A stretch of 64,000 nucleotides of DNA from Bugulina stolonifera (Eukaryota; Bryozoa; Gymnolaemata; Cheilostomatida; Bugulidae): positions 27,688,433-27,752,432 of the forward strand of contig OW285188.1 in NCBI GenBank assembly GCA_935421135.1, read 5' to 3'. The position numbers and the translations under genes were made by a program. The notes below the pieces were generated by a model. It searched no databases. It was not told the origin of the DNA and saw only the letters and a program-made list of their open reading frames with translations. Positions 26,316 through 40,400 of the stretch are shown piece after piece (position 1 is the first letter of the stretch; each line of letters opens with the position of its first letter).

Positions 26316-26540
26316 CTTAGTAGGACTGGAGACTTGGCAGGTATGTATCATAGCTTAGTGGGACTGGAGACTTGGCAGGTATGTATCATATCTTAGTGAG
26401 ACTGGAGACCTTGGCAGGTATGTATAATATCTTAGAGAGACTGAAGACTTGGCAGGTATGTATCATATCTTAGTGAGACTGGAGACCTTGGCAGGTATGT
26501 ATAATATCTTAGAGAGACTGGAGACTTGGCAAGTATAGTT
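26290..26540. repeat. About 38-41 bp tandem array built from a transposon end
   Basis: Six to seven copies of gacttggcaggtatgtatca plus a tagcttagtgggactgga-like part. Each contains the cttggcaggtatg end of the neighbouring MITE. Confidence 0.75.
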
Positions 26541-26927
26541 TAGTGGGACCGGCTGGTAAGTGGTAACTGCTGACTAGGGTGACCACCCATAATCAACTAC
26601 TGCTTCTGTCTGCTGCTGCTACAATAGCGAGTGTTCGGGTAAGTAAATACTGCTAGCACAGCGAGTAAGTAACTATGTTATAATATGCAATATTGTTATT
26701 ATCGCCACAATGTACTACAGGTCTGTCCATTGCCTCGGCCATTAGGAACCCGCTATTGGGTGCCGTTGACCTTGGGAGCTGTTGACAATCAATCGGTTGG
26801 CATCAAGTCCTTAATTGCTCACAAATAAACTTAAAATGTTACAACATAAAAAGTTGCCAAATAGGCTTATGATGCATTATACATGTAAATTATTGGTAAA
26901 AGGCAATTGGAAACATACACTTAGAAA

Positions 26928-27270
26928 CAGTGCTCAAAGTGTACCAACCTCAATATTAGTGAGTACACTGCCAGTAGGTGTGTACCCTTATGTAAGGACT
27001 AGCAGCAAAAATGTTAATGTTTCTTTCAATAGCAGTCGAGCTAATCTGCTTTCATTTTGATGTTAATAGGTTTTACAAAATAATACATAAGAAATAAGTA
27101 ATAATATGTGTGGCAGATATTTTTATATTAGAAAGTCCGAAGTACTACTGTCTATCCACAAATATATAACATTTTAGATATTGACAGGAAAACAAGGGAG
27201 ACAGTATAAATTTCTCCAACATTTTTGCACGCACCGTGTACTCACCTCATTTGTTCCACTTCGAACACTG
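26928..27270. mobile_element. hAT-type MITE of the CAGTGTTCGAAGTG family, 343 bp
   Basis: Ends CAGTGCTCAAAGTG and CACTTCGAACACTG, with a perfect 8-bp duplication cttagaaa (26920-26927, 27271-27278). Its interior (aatagcagt, gagctaatctgctttcatt, acaaatatataacattt) matches the element at 40696-41214. Confidence 0.9.
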
Positions 27271-27375
27271 CTTAGAAAATGTCGGCTTCAAACCTGCGAA
27301 AGTGGAAAGAGATAACTTTTATTAGCATTATACCGCATAATGCCGTTTTAGTAAATTTTGCCATAACAATAATAT

Positions 27376-28343
27376 TGTGGTGAAACAGCCTGCCTGGACA
27401 TAGACTGAGTTCTTATGCTTTATGTACATTGACATTGCTTACCTATTATGCATATTACATACTTATCTATATTATCCATTCATGCATATTGTATTACCTT
27501 ACACAATTATTATACATGCATGTTTACACTATCTTATATAACCAACCACTTATGTGCTCTATTGTTGTCATCCTCCAATCAAATTATTGCAATTACACTT
27601 GGTTTTTCCCACATATTATAAGCAATTATCTTCTCTTATCTGATTGTATTAAACAGAGTCTTTTACCATGTACTTTTTAAGGCCGATATCTTGGAATAGG
27701 GTCATACTTATATACTTTCCATTTCGGACCATTGTAAGCACCTATTGTGCCAAGGCCGACCCTTTTTGTGGCCGACGTTGGGCGGAACCATCTATGTTGT
27801 TGCATTAGTTCTGGAACCGATACCTTATCGGCCTCCTTTTGCCGGAAGTAGATTTAGTATATAAGGTAGCACATTTTCTGTATGAAATTAGTTATTGATT
27901 GCGCTCTAATAAAGCAACATCTCCTAACTCAAACCTATAGAGGCTTACTCTTGTAGGCGGGTAACTCCACCGGCAGATCCATAGATCCATACAGCTCGAG
28001 CTCATCCCCATCCTCGTTTAAGCATATCTCTACACCACTTCTACGACTAAGATCGATCCCGGGTTCTATATTAATCTAGCGTCGGACTTAAGATTCTAGA
28101 ATACCAGATCTTTCATTGCACTCCTCTGGAGTCTAAAGTCTACAAGACCTACGTCGGTCCTGAGCTCTTCACTGAGTCTTAGCATCGGCCTACGTCAGAT
28201 ACATAATCACAAGAGCACCTAATATATGTTCACTCTTTTATGTAATGCGTGGAAGGACACTTGGTCGTCCTCTACCAACTTCCAAGCCCTTCCCATGCTC
28301 ATGCCTCGGCACCCGCATGTAGACCTACACTGAAAACTTTACA
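27376..28343 (+). mobile_element. Solo LTR, 968 bp, just upstream of FOXRED2-like gene
   Basis: Same family as 24778-25844: begins TGTGGTGAAACAG, ends CTTTACA, flanked by a 4-bp duplication atat (27372-27375, 28344-28347). TATA box tatataagg at 27858, aataaa at 27908, then aaagcaacatctcctaactc. Its right edge is only 59 bp before the ATG of the FOXRED2-like gene, in the same orientation. Confidence 0.85.
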
Positions 28344-28402
28344 ATATTATATACTGCGTAATAGCTATCTGTTACTAGTTTGTAGGTAAAGGTTGTATAG
28401 AG

Positions 28403-31400
28403 ATGACTATCTCATGGCTGAAGCTACTCACCACTGCTATACTCATAAATCGAGTGTCATCTGCCACATTGTCTAAAGACTACTGCATTGTGGGTGCTGG
28501 ACCTTCAGGCTTACAACTTGGATCCTTCCTACAGACCTCTGGTCGTGACTATGTTATATTCGAGAGAGGAAGTGCTCCTGGTGAGTTATCAGTAGCAGCT
28601 TTATAGGGTGTATAGTGTATAGAGTAAGTACAGCTTTAGCGTTTTCTGAGTGAGCGTACGAGTAGTAGAGTGGTGCCATTTGTGAATTAGTGGATGCTAT
28701 TTCTGTATTTCAGCTGTTGATTGCTGTGCATGTTACCTCACTGCTTCTGTTGACACTCTACCACTCGTTACCTACTACTTGGGACATGTACCTGGGAGAG
28801 ACGTGAGCATCAGATTGCAACCTTTAGGCCTATTAGTAACATAAGGCTTTTGTATCAGCATTTTTCAGCTTGTAAATATCAAATCAAAAACAAAAATAGT
28901 GGAGGCGAAGGTATGATTGAAGCTGTATGAAGCTTCACTCAAGTATGGAGTTGGTCACGTGCTGCTATCTGTTAGCCATAGAACAGAGTCCTGTTGGCAA
29001 AATTGTGCCCATTTTATTCATTACTTTGATTAGAATTAGCATACATGTAGCATGCGGCGGCGGCGGCGGTGGTGGTGCGTAGCATAGCCTGACACATTGA
29101 AATGCTGTGGTTAGAAGAAATAGATCACTTGACCAATGTAATTATATTTATGCAAATAATACCCCTGAATGTTGACTAGTGCATGCACTTTTGATTAATG
29201 CTTTAGTACTGGTATGAACTATAGGCCAGACGCCCTATTGACAGGGAGTTACCGGTAAAAGAACATTTCGAAAAAGGCAGTTCGAAACAGGACATTTCAC
29301 AACCACACAGTTCTAAACTGGACAGTTTGAAACTGTGTAGATTACATTTAAAAGAACAAAACTCACAGATGATTAATTCTAGTTAATTAATTTAACTAAT
29401 TAAATTAAAAAATAATATCAAAAATAAAAATTAGTTGAAATCTGGTGGTTGGGGTTTGGGGTTAGCCTGTCCACTTTCGAAACGTCCTGTTTCGGACTGT
29501 CTTTTTCGAACAGTCGCACATCCGGAGTTACATAGTCAGACCATATTCTGCCTAGCACTGCAGTTTTTATAGAGGAGCTGTTGAGCACAAAACAAACAAT
29601 AGTATGCACTATATAATGCAAAAATACGATTTTCGACAATGTCTTTTTTCGAAAATATATGTTCGAAATAGAATATTCTGAAAACTTTTATTTAGGAAAC
29701 ACCCATTTCAAAACTCTGCATATTACATATAGGAGGACACAACTCACAAATAGTCAATTCAATAATGTTGACAAAAATAGCAATTGAAAAAAGGAATTTG
29801 TACAACTGACTTGTATTTTTACACCATGCATTGTATTTGTATTGTAATTTTACATGCATTTTCCAGATGTTATTTGCGAACTGTAACAAATTTGACAAGT
29901 GAATTTGAGGCTACTGTAGTCCAGAGAAACATTAGAGATTTTAGAAAAAAACACATGAATGGAAATTTCCCTTACTTACTGGTTGTGTACATTGATGTCT
30001 ACAGTTAGAAGTAGCTCATTTACCTCTTCACTCACAAGTAAATGCTATACATTAATTGATAAGTTGGGGATAAGACAGGGTTGGTTCATAAGCATGTTTA
30101 TGTTATATGGTGTGTATTATGTTTAGGGGCTGGTGAATAATACATAATAATATTATACAAGTTACTACTGTTGTAGGTACCTATAGGACATGTTCGTACG
30201 TTACATGTGTGGTACAGTATCTAATATACTATATATGCAGTAAGACTGATAATCATATGAAGGTTCAACTAGATCATACATCCATATGCATATACACAAG
30301 CACATGCACATACGCATACGCATATACACACATGCGCATACACACCTAAAATGTACATACACATTGTACATGTATACACACATGTACACTACATACATGA
30401 CAACTCTCCTGGTCTCACCGAAACCCTCCCGTTTTCAGAACTCATCTCCTGCAAATTCAACATCCCAACAAGTCAACAAAATATTAGATGAACGCAACAA
30501 CTTCAACATGTTGGCATAGTTGTTGATATATAAATACTATTCGTGTGCAACAAAGGCTATTCAACAAACTCTAAACTAGTGACTTGCCAACAAGTTGAAC
30601 TTTTTCATGATTTGTTTCTATATGCTACCATTGAAATTCAACATCTCAACAAGTCAACAAATATAGCTACTGCGAACTCAACAATTTCCCACCAGCTTTC
30701 AACTTCCTATGGGGTGTAGAAATTTTGGGCTCACTACTCTTTTACGATGTTTCGTAACTCTTCTATAACTTTTGCAACTGTTTCGTAAACTTCCAAATTT
30801 CTCCATTTCTGCACCTAACTGTAATGTTCATTTCCATCTCCCCAAAAGTAATTAATTTGTTCAAATATTTGAAATTATATTTGTACCAAGTATAAAAATT
30901 GGAGCTGCATGCTGTTTTGCCAATAGCTAAACATGTGCTGACTATATTAAAGGATTTTTTTGGATGTTTTCAAACAAATGTCAAGCCAAAAATAGCAAAA
31001 AAAGTACAAAATTTGCCCTGAAGATTTAGAAAATTTGAAAAGTGCTAGAAAGTTGGTATTAACACCATTTTGTAGACAAAGATCTTATGGAGGGTTTTCT
31101 CAGATTTTTTCCTTAAACGGTGAGTATAGGGTTATTGAATTATCGCAAATAATGTTTAATTTTTGGGAAGAATAGAGCATTATAGAGGGTCCATTACAGC
31201 AAGGCTAGCACTGGTCAAAATTTAGTATGTTGGCTGAATGCCATCAATAATAGGCTATGCCATCAATAATAGGCGACGCAACAGTCAATACAAAGCCAAT
31301 AATAACTATCATAGGGGGAAACCTTTATTGTAGCTACTGGATCAACCTGCTCTGTACCAAATTATTCTGTTCCAACAAAACACCAGTGATCATTAGAGCT

Positions 31401-34400
31401 TGCTGTACCTGTGTATGCCCTTTTGCAACTTAGTCTTTCATTGTATCTCAAGTTTGTCTGGGGTGTAGTTTGAAATATTTACCAGGGACTGTGTTTCATA
31501 CAGAGCAGTACTAATAACAGGGCAGTAGCTCTACTTGCAACCCAGTACCCAATGTGTTGGGTACTGGATCCTGTGAAGTATGTACTGCAGTGCTGGTATT
31601 ATATAATAATGTAGGCCTATACATCTAATGGTCAATGGGATCAGATAAAGCTTATATAATCCCATTGACCATTAGATGGATACTAGTAGATGGCATTTAT
31701 ATTAGTGTATATATAAATTCTGCATTGCATGTAGTGATGTGTACTGCCCTTTATTTATGCTTAGGCCCTATGCACCACATTCTCCATTACTAGGTGCAGT
31801 AGCGGAGGAACGTAAATAGCCTTAGTTGCTTTTTTGTGCTTAAGGTTGGGGTAAGGGTGGTCCACCAGCAAAATATAGAGAAGCCAACTTCTCCTGCTTC
31901 AGTTTTGGTAGAAAACAAAGGCTATCTCTAATTTCTCCATTTCTGCACCCAACTCATTCTACAGCGGGTTGCAAACTCAACTTTAGTGCTATATTATAGT
32001 AATAGCACAGAGGGGCGCTGGTCACCGCTGGTCACCGCTGGTCACCGCTGGCCACCGCTGGTCACCGCTGGCCACCGCTGGTCACCGCTGGTCACCGCTG
32101 GTCACCGCTGGTCACCACAAACTGTCAAACTAGTAAAGCTGCTCTAGTACTTCTGTGGGACAGTAATATTATCATTTCATTTTCTAATTAACTGGTTCTT
32201 TGCTATTGACTTGCTCTATCTAACAGCTCTTCATAATTGCACAGTTTCATAGTCTACATGTATATCTATATAGTAAGTTTATAATTGCACAGTTTCATAG
32301 TCTACATGTATATCTATAGTAAGTTTATAATTACACAGTTTCATAGTCTACATGTATATCTATAGTAAGTATATAATTGCACAGTTTCATAGTCTACATG
32401 TATATCTATAGTAAGTTTATAATTGCACAGTTTCATAGTCTACATGTATATCTATAGTAAGTTTATAATTGCACAGTTTCATAGTCTACATGTATATCTA
32501 TAGTAAGTATATAATTGCACAGTTTCATAGTCTACATGTATATCTATATAGTAAGTTTATAATTGCACAGTTTCATAGTCTACATGTATATCTATAGTAA
32601 GTTTATAATTGCACAGTTTCATAGTCTACATGTATATCTATAGTAAGTTTATAATTGCACAGTTTCATAGTCTACATGTATATCTATAGTAAGTTTATAA
32701 TTGCACAGTTTCATAGTCTACATGTAAATCTATAGTAAGAATGATAGCAGCTGGTAAACAGACTGATGAAATATATAATGACTGAGCTTACTAGGTTACG
32801 TAACCATAGATATAATGTAAACACAGTGTTTATATTATATCTATAGTTATCTAACAATTCATACAGTGGAGGATACCAGTAGGTTTAAATTTAAACCTCA
32901 GCAACTGTGGATGATGCGATTTGTGTAGTGTAGTGTAGTTCAGGGCTGGCCAAAGTGTTTTTTGGAATGGGCCACATTTAAATTCTCATACTTGAGGTGG
33001 GCCACTTTATCCTAGCTTCAATTGAATATACATGTAGTTGAACATAAAATACTACAGCTAGTCTATATAGTACACTGTAATGCTATACTACAGCTAGTCT
33101 ATATAGTACACTGTAATACTATACTACAGCTAGTCTATATAGTACACTGTAATACTATACTACAGCTAGTCTACATAGTACACTGTAATACTATACTACA
33201 GCTAGTCTATATAGTACACTGTATTACTACACTACAGCTAGTCTATATAATACTATACTGTAATACTATACTACAGCTAGTCTATATAATACTATACTGT
33301 AATACTATACTGCAGCTAGTCTATATGGTATACTGTAATACTATACTACAGCTAATCTATATAATACTATACTGTAATACTATACTACAGCTAGTCTATA
33401 TATTACTATACTGTAATACTATACTACAGCTAGTCTATATAATACTATACTGTAATACTATACTACAGCTAGTCTATATAATACTATACTGTAATACTAT
33501 ACTACAGCTAGTCTATATAATACTATACTGTAATACTATACTACAGCTAGTCTATATAATACTATACTGTATTACTATACTACAGCTAGTCTATATAATA
33601 CTATACTGTAATACTATACTACAGCTAGTCTATATAATACTATACTGTAATACTATACTGCAGCTAGTCTATATGGTATACTGTAATACTATACTACAGC
33701 TAATCTATATAATACTATACTGTAATACTGTACTACAGCTAGTCTATATAATACTATACTGTAATACTATACTACAGGTAATTTCTTCTACAAGTATCCC
33801 AGACATAACAAGCTCATCAGTATCAACAAGAGGCACACTGGTAAAACAAACGATGAGTTTAATATGAGACACGACTGGAACTCTCTAATCACTGATAACA
33901 CTGAGCTGAGGATGACCAGGTAGTACACTGTATGGTGTACACATTAGATATATATAAATCTACAGAATATTAGTACTATTTTAATGTATAATAATATAGG
34001 CCTAACAGCCAATATTGTACAATAACTCTAGAGTTATCCATCCTTGGTTTATTGTTTAGGAATGATTATCTTTGCTTCACCTAGTAGTGTCACACTGTAT
34101 CATCCTAATACAGGGGTTCCCAACCTGGGGTACATGTACCCCTAGGGCAGGGTTGGGAACTTTGATCTACTTTTGCATTCGATTTCCGATTTTCGATTAT
34201 GCTGACTAAACCAAAGAATACAAGCATTCGATTGTTACTTTACCAAATCAATGATTGTACTTCAATCGATTTTACAATCGATGATGATTTTAGAAAATGT
34301 ACATGTATATGGGTATAATTTTTGTAAAAATGGAGAAATTTATTGTCTTTACTAATTTTGTCTATTACTTTAAAATGTTATAACAACTGTGCCTAATATT

Positions 34401-37400
34401 ACCAGTTTTATTTGCATTTTCTCATAGTTTAGAGTTATCTTCTCTACCTTTATGTTTCTTTTTAGCCTCCAAATATTTATATGCACTGCAAATCTTAGCC
34501 AGAAATTTCAGGCTATTATTTCTTATTTGGTGCTAGCCACTCACATTTTATCCTAGCTTGCAAATAGAAGCTATTATTTTGTTATTAAATAAAACAGCTC
34601 ATCATCATTTTTTTTATTAGAAAGATAAGAACTAAGCTACAAGGCTTTTCATTTATTTCCTGTAATAAACACTAGCAGATTATTTAGCAGCTTAGTGACA
34701 ATCGAATGCAGCTGTAACCCTATAAAACCAACGAATACATGCATTTCGATGGCTTTGTTGGAAACCAAAGATTAGGTGGAATCGATGGTGAATAGACCAA
34801 AGAAAATCGCCATCGAATATCGAATGCTATTGGCGATTCCCAACCCTGCCCTAGGGGTACATTTTAGAAATCTAGGGGGCACAAAACAAGATATCAACTT
34901 AATACATTTTGGACAGTGATTTTCTGTTACAGACTATATCAATGAATTATCATTATCTATTACTGAACTGAACATCAAATGGCTCGCTGATGCAAATGAA
35001 GTTGGGCTAAACCAGTGCGAAAACCATAAAACACTACAATCTATGAAAGTTACATTACATAAATAAATAAAAATTTCATACCATACTGCATTTATTTACT
35101 TGTTTAGCTGACGCATTTAGATAATGCACACACGTAATATTAATCGAATTAAATCAAAGATATTCTTGATTAAACACAGTTTTACAAAGGGGTACGTTGT
35201 TCACTACAAAGGGCTACAAAGGGGTACGTTGTTTGCTACATGACTGCCAAGGGGTACTTAGGATAAAAAAGGTTGGCAACCCCTGTTCTAATAGGACATA
35301 ACTATTGCATGGTAGTTCAGCAATTAGAGTGAAATTATTAAATATTGTTGATTCTTTATAATGATGTATTTTTAATTAGGCCTGCAACGATGAATCGATA
35401 ACGATTCTCGATACGATTAATTTGCAGTATTTTCAATATCGATTTATTGCACTCAATTTTCGATTCTTGTTAAATATATACTTAGTCTTGGTAATCCCAA
35501 GTTATCACCATAGCATGGTGGCAGAGCGCTCGCTTTACAAACATGTGGTCATGAGTTCGAATCTCAGTGAAGCATAATTTTTTTCTAGTAATTTTGTTGG
35601 CAATAAGTGGATAGCTATAAAATACATCATGTGCTAAGATGTATTACTAATATAAGTCTATAATTATATAAATGCCCCAAACATGCAATTTGTATTGATA
35701 TTCCACACAATTAGAAGGGTATGCTTCTGAAATCTACTCATTCTACTCTTTTTGGTGATTCTAAAACGGAATTATCTACTCAACTACTACAACTGACAGT
35801 GTTCTAAAATACTGTTGCGAAGAACTACTGCAACGTAAATGGTATCGAATCGAATCGAAAAAATCGAAAAAGTTGATTGGCAGAATCGAAAAAATCGAAA
35901 CAGTATTTTGTGAATCGTTGCAGGCCTATTTTTAATACTGTAGTACTGTTAGAACTGTAATACTGCAATATATATATTATAGGCCTAATCTCTACTTATT
36001 ATGGTAACTGTATTGGGACCGGTAGCCTATTAGGTTGACTACGCATTGCTGCAGTCAGTTATCTACTAAATAGTAGTGAGAGCAATAGAACTGTATTGAA
36101 GTAAGCTATAGGCTGGTAATCCTGAAAATTACAGAAGATTGGAATAGAATTTGTGCGAATTGCGGTGTCAATATTGCATGAAAATTATCACATCAAACAC
36201 AAAGTGCAGAATATACATGTGCTTTAAAAAGAAAAACAGCAAATGAAGTACACATGGCTAATAATTCAATATAAAAATACATATACCTTTGTAGCTACAA
36301 CTTACTCATTACGGGGATTGAATACCGTCCGATAGGTACAAGTAGATTGTGTGTAAGCAAACGAGTTTATGTACAGGTCGGTTTAGCTCTTGATCTTCAT
36401 TGAGGCGTACTCGTACATTTATAATCAGATTGTCTCTGCTGGGGAAGGTGTCAATGACTCGTGCTAGGCTCCATTGTGATCGTGGCTTGTCATCATCTGC
36501 AAGAAGGACAATTTTGTTGATGTGTATGCTGCGCCTCGGCTGGTTCCACTTTTGACGTTGTTGAAGCTGTTGCAGGTACTCCTCTTTCCAACGAGACCAA
36601 AATTGTTGTGCTATGTACTGAACATGTCTCTATCTCTTTATGAAGTAGAGATCTGGTTCATCAAAAGCTACTGGCAAAAGAGGGCCAAGAACTCCATGGT
36701 GTGGGATATACCACCCAGAGTCGGAGGATGAGAGTTCTGCTTTACCTTTAGAGAGGATAAACTCTCTGCATTTGGAGTCTAAGAGTGGGTTGGCCTGAAG
36801 CTTCTTTTCCAAATTCCCGAAGCATCTCATTGCATTGCTGCGATTGTTTGGTGGTTCTAGTGTCTGTCTGAAAGGGAAGGGCATGGTGTAGTAACCATCA
36901 ACTTTCGTCACAGATTCTCGCATCAACTTTAAGAAGAGATAATTTTTTGTGACGTAGGGGTATCGTCAGTAGTGCTGAAATCCTCTTATATACATTTCAT
37001 AATTTCAACAGGGTTTGGCACCTGTGTGGCGATCCTGTGTGAGATCCTTAGTGATGTGTTACCTTCACATGAACCTGCAATGATGCTCCACCCGAGAATG
37101 GTGTTGATAGCGCAAGGCCCTGTGAGGTCACCCTTGATACACCTGAGGGGGTTGGATGCTGCTGATCAGTTAAACCTGATTAGAACAGAAACATCACATG
37201 ACTATAGTGGCGCAAGCTTATTGGCAATGTGCTCTAAATTCTTCCATCTTTGTGCCGTGTCAGGTGTGGATATGTGTAAGCCGTTGCCTGGGATACAGGC
37301 ATGAGAGCAGGTTTGAGGGATGCAGATGTTTTCCTTTGAATTCATCCCTTTTACCCGGAGCTGTACATACTTCTTGCAGTCCACTACCTGGTTACTAGCA

Positions 37401-40400
37401 GTCATGGTTGAGATTTTGAGTCACGCGGGTGAATATGAGACATTAAGATAGTCTGCGGTGTCATCACATATGAAAGAGGTGTTAGCCATGCTGTTGATTA
37501 AAGCATAGGCTAGTGTTTCTCTTTCCGGTTGATCAGACGCTGAGACATAGACAGGCACTATCATAGTCGTGAGGCTGTAGTCATTATCAGAGCTCGTGCA
37601 ATGGATTGTAGATGACACGGCTTCTCCCTTGGGTAAAGGGCTTATCAGCTGAATTCTCCAATCCTGAAGCTGATCTTTCATGAAAGTAAGTGACATGGAC
37701 TCTATCACACCGGTTGCACTTGACCTTGACATAACACTTCTTAGTGCCGTGTCCCTTTCTTAGGCATTTGAAACACAGGTTTTCTGTCTTTATAAGATGT
37801 TTCTGCTTGTCTCAAGGCAACTTGGCGAGCTTTGTGCAGTCAGCCATATTGTGAGTGTCACTGGAGTTCCAGCGATAGCACAATGTCTTAGGTGTAGGAG
37901 GTTTGTTGCTTAATGAGGCTTTGAGTTTCCTGTCAGCAAGTTTGGCCATCTGAGGTAACCTAACTGCAGTATCTACGCTCGTGGAGAGACTTGTGATTTT
38001 TGATGGTTCCGCAGCAGTGTTGAGACTGGTAGTGGGTCTAGTAGGACAAAGAGGGTTAGAAGGTTTCTTTCCATGAGAAGAGTCAGATGACAGAGCTTCC
38101 ACTGATGTTGTGTTACTACATCATATCTTAGCAAACCGGCATAGTTTGACCACTTCTGCAGGACAGGTGGTGGCAGGTCTTTGGGAAAACCTCTCATGTC
38201 ACTGGGATCACTGAGCTTAGTCAACTCTGATGTGGATGACATGGTAAGTACACATTGACTCAATTCGAGGTATACCAACTTCTGGTCAGGCAGTAAATTC
38301 TTGCTTTCAATCAAAAAGTCGAATGTAGATCTCCATTTAGGGTATGTTGTCTGATGTTGTCTGATCTGATCCTTGGTTTTCAAAATCTGAAGTTCTCTTT
38401 CTAGAGCTTCCAGGTCAACAGAGTCCTGTAGTGCGGTTTAAACCGAGGCCGCAGGCTGTGCAGCACTTTGGTTTGGATAGACATTAACAGTTGTACATCA
38501 ATCCTGGTTGATGAAAGAGGTGGACCAACACTAGGGGTAGTCAGCTGTTGGTTAATAGGATAAGGAGTCATATTGGGAGGATATGAGACACTTCTGTAGT
38601 TAGTGTGACCTGTGTTGTCAAACCCATGTTGTACTGTAGTACTGTAGTACTGTTAGTAGTGCTGTAGTACTGTTAGTAGTGCTGTAGTACTGTAGTGCTA
38701 TAGTACTGTAATCCTGTAATGGTCACGAACAGCCTCCCGACTACATGACATTAATCATATACGCTTACATTGCATTACACACATTGCATTACACACTTGC
38801 TTGTACCAACTGTCTATGTAGTAGAATGTTACTTGTACACTTCTTATATGCATTACGGAACAATTATGTCTTTTTTATACCCATGTAAAAAGGCCCGACC
38901 TCTCAGAAATACCTGGTGTTGATTTTGCATAATTTATGATCTAGATGATTTTAAGCATCTTTTGTCAAACTCGACCTTTTTTGGGTCGGCCATTGGGCTT
39001 CCAGTCGCCATATTGTTGTGCAATTTCCGGACGACACTACGTCATCTTTTTACAATACTACGTCTGCCTTTTTACGGGAACTTCCTCCGGAAGTTCTACT
39101 ACTATACAAAGCACATTGTTTTTATGTTTGTTGTCTCAGTTCATGCTTGGATCTCAATAAAGACACATCTATACTTATATACAGAGACTTTCACTTTGTA
39201 GATAGCCAGATAGGCCATTCCAGTTGTTAAGATCGTCGACCTTGCAACCCGAACTTCCTACTAGGTCGGATCACTCTCTTTCTCAGTATAGTAAACAAGC
39301 ATCGACTCGGGACCATATGGGTCGTCTTTGGTAGTTATTTGACTACTAGTACCTGTTAATCTTTCATGTAATGAGAAGACCTAGCACCACTCATAGGCTC
39401 TTCATTTTGGACACGGGAGTCGTCTTAGGACGACAGTACCAAAACCCAAAAACCATTACAATACTGTAATACTGTAATACTGTAATACTGTAGTACTGTA
39501 ATACTGTAGTACTGCTGTACTGTAGTACTGTAGTACTGTAATACTATGATACATGTATATATTATATAATCTCTACTTATTATGGTAATTAATGTATACA
39601 ATGATGTCGTGAGAGAGAGACAGGTGAAGTATACCTCTCAGTTCACTAGTTGTAGTGAGTAGGAGTTATATTCTACTGTTTACACAGAAATACACCTATT
39701 TATAGCCAATTCAATATGTAGGCCTACTATTCAGTAAACAGGTGTGTGTGCGTGTGCGTGTGCGTGTGTGTACAGTATAGCATATGGCGCATGCAGTACA
39801 TGTATCTATCCTTAATACACTTAAATTCTGATATTTCAGATACTCTAAGGAGTTTTTTCCTCCCAAAGACTCTCTAATTAAGTATTTGAAGGACTTTGTT
39901 GACTACTACAAGGTGAATATCCAGTACAATACTGATATTAGTGGGATAACTCCTCCATCTCCTGGAAAACCTGGGAGTACTTTCTACATGGTAGACCAGA
40001 ACAACAACTCTTATAAGTGCAAGTTAGTACTGGCATATATTCAGTTAATCTACATGTTTTTATATGTTAAGGGGTTTGGCCATCTTTATATATATATATG
40101 ATATATTTTTAGCAGGGGAAATTATTTTTGAGCAGTCAGAGACCTGTTTCAAATCTATGAAAATACCAGTCCCTGACTGGGGTCTGAACCTGGGGCCTCT
40201 ACGGCACCTAATCGCCTAGCACAGTGAACAGAACATGCTACCACTACACCAGCTCAGCAACCTTAAAAAGGAAGCTTCACCAGTGAGCAGTAGACATGCT
40301 CTGAGCGAACTGCACAAGAGGCGCCCCTCTTACTATGGCCACCTTGCGTCTTACAAGATGTGAGGCCCTGGGTTCAAACCCCAGTCAGGGACTGGTATTT

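Larger units (their letters stand above)
28581..33777. other. FOXRED2-like intron 1 (5.2 kb)
   Basis: Mostly non-coding. It contains a gcggcggcggcggtggtggtg run at 29057, diverged transposon pieces (29230-29530, 30390-30460), a CA/TG-rich stretch (30280-30400), a perfect hairpin (31622-31678), a ctggtcaccg array and two large minisatellites. No exon is recognisable between exon 1 and exon 2, and the family alignment needs none. Confidence 0.7.

Noticed and set aside
33022..33867. 281-codon ORF
   Set aside because: Made by a 39-bp repeat; it overlaps FOXRED2-like exon 2 in the wrong frame.
38945..39230. Three overlapping ORFs of about 70-79 codons
   Set aside because: Lie inside a solo LTR in different frames of the same sequence; no domain.
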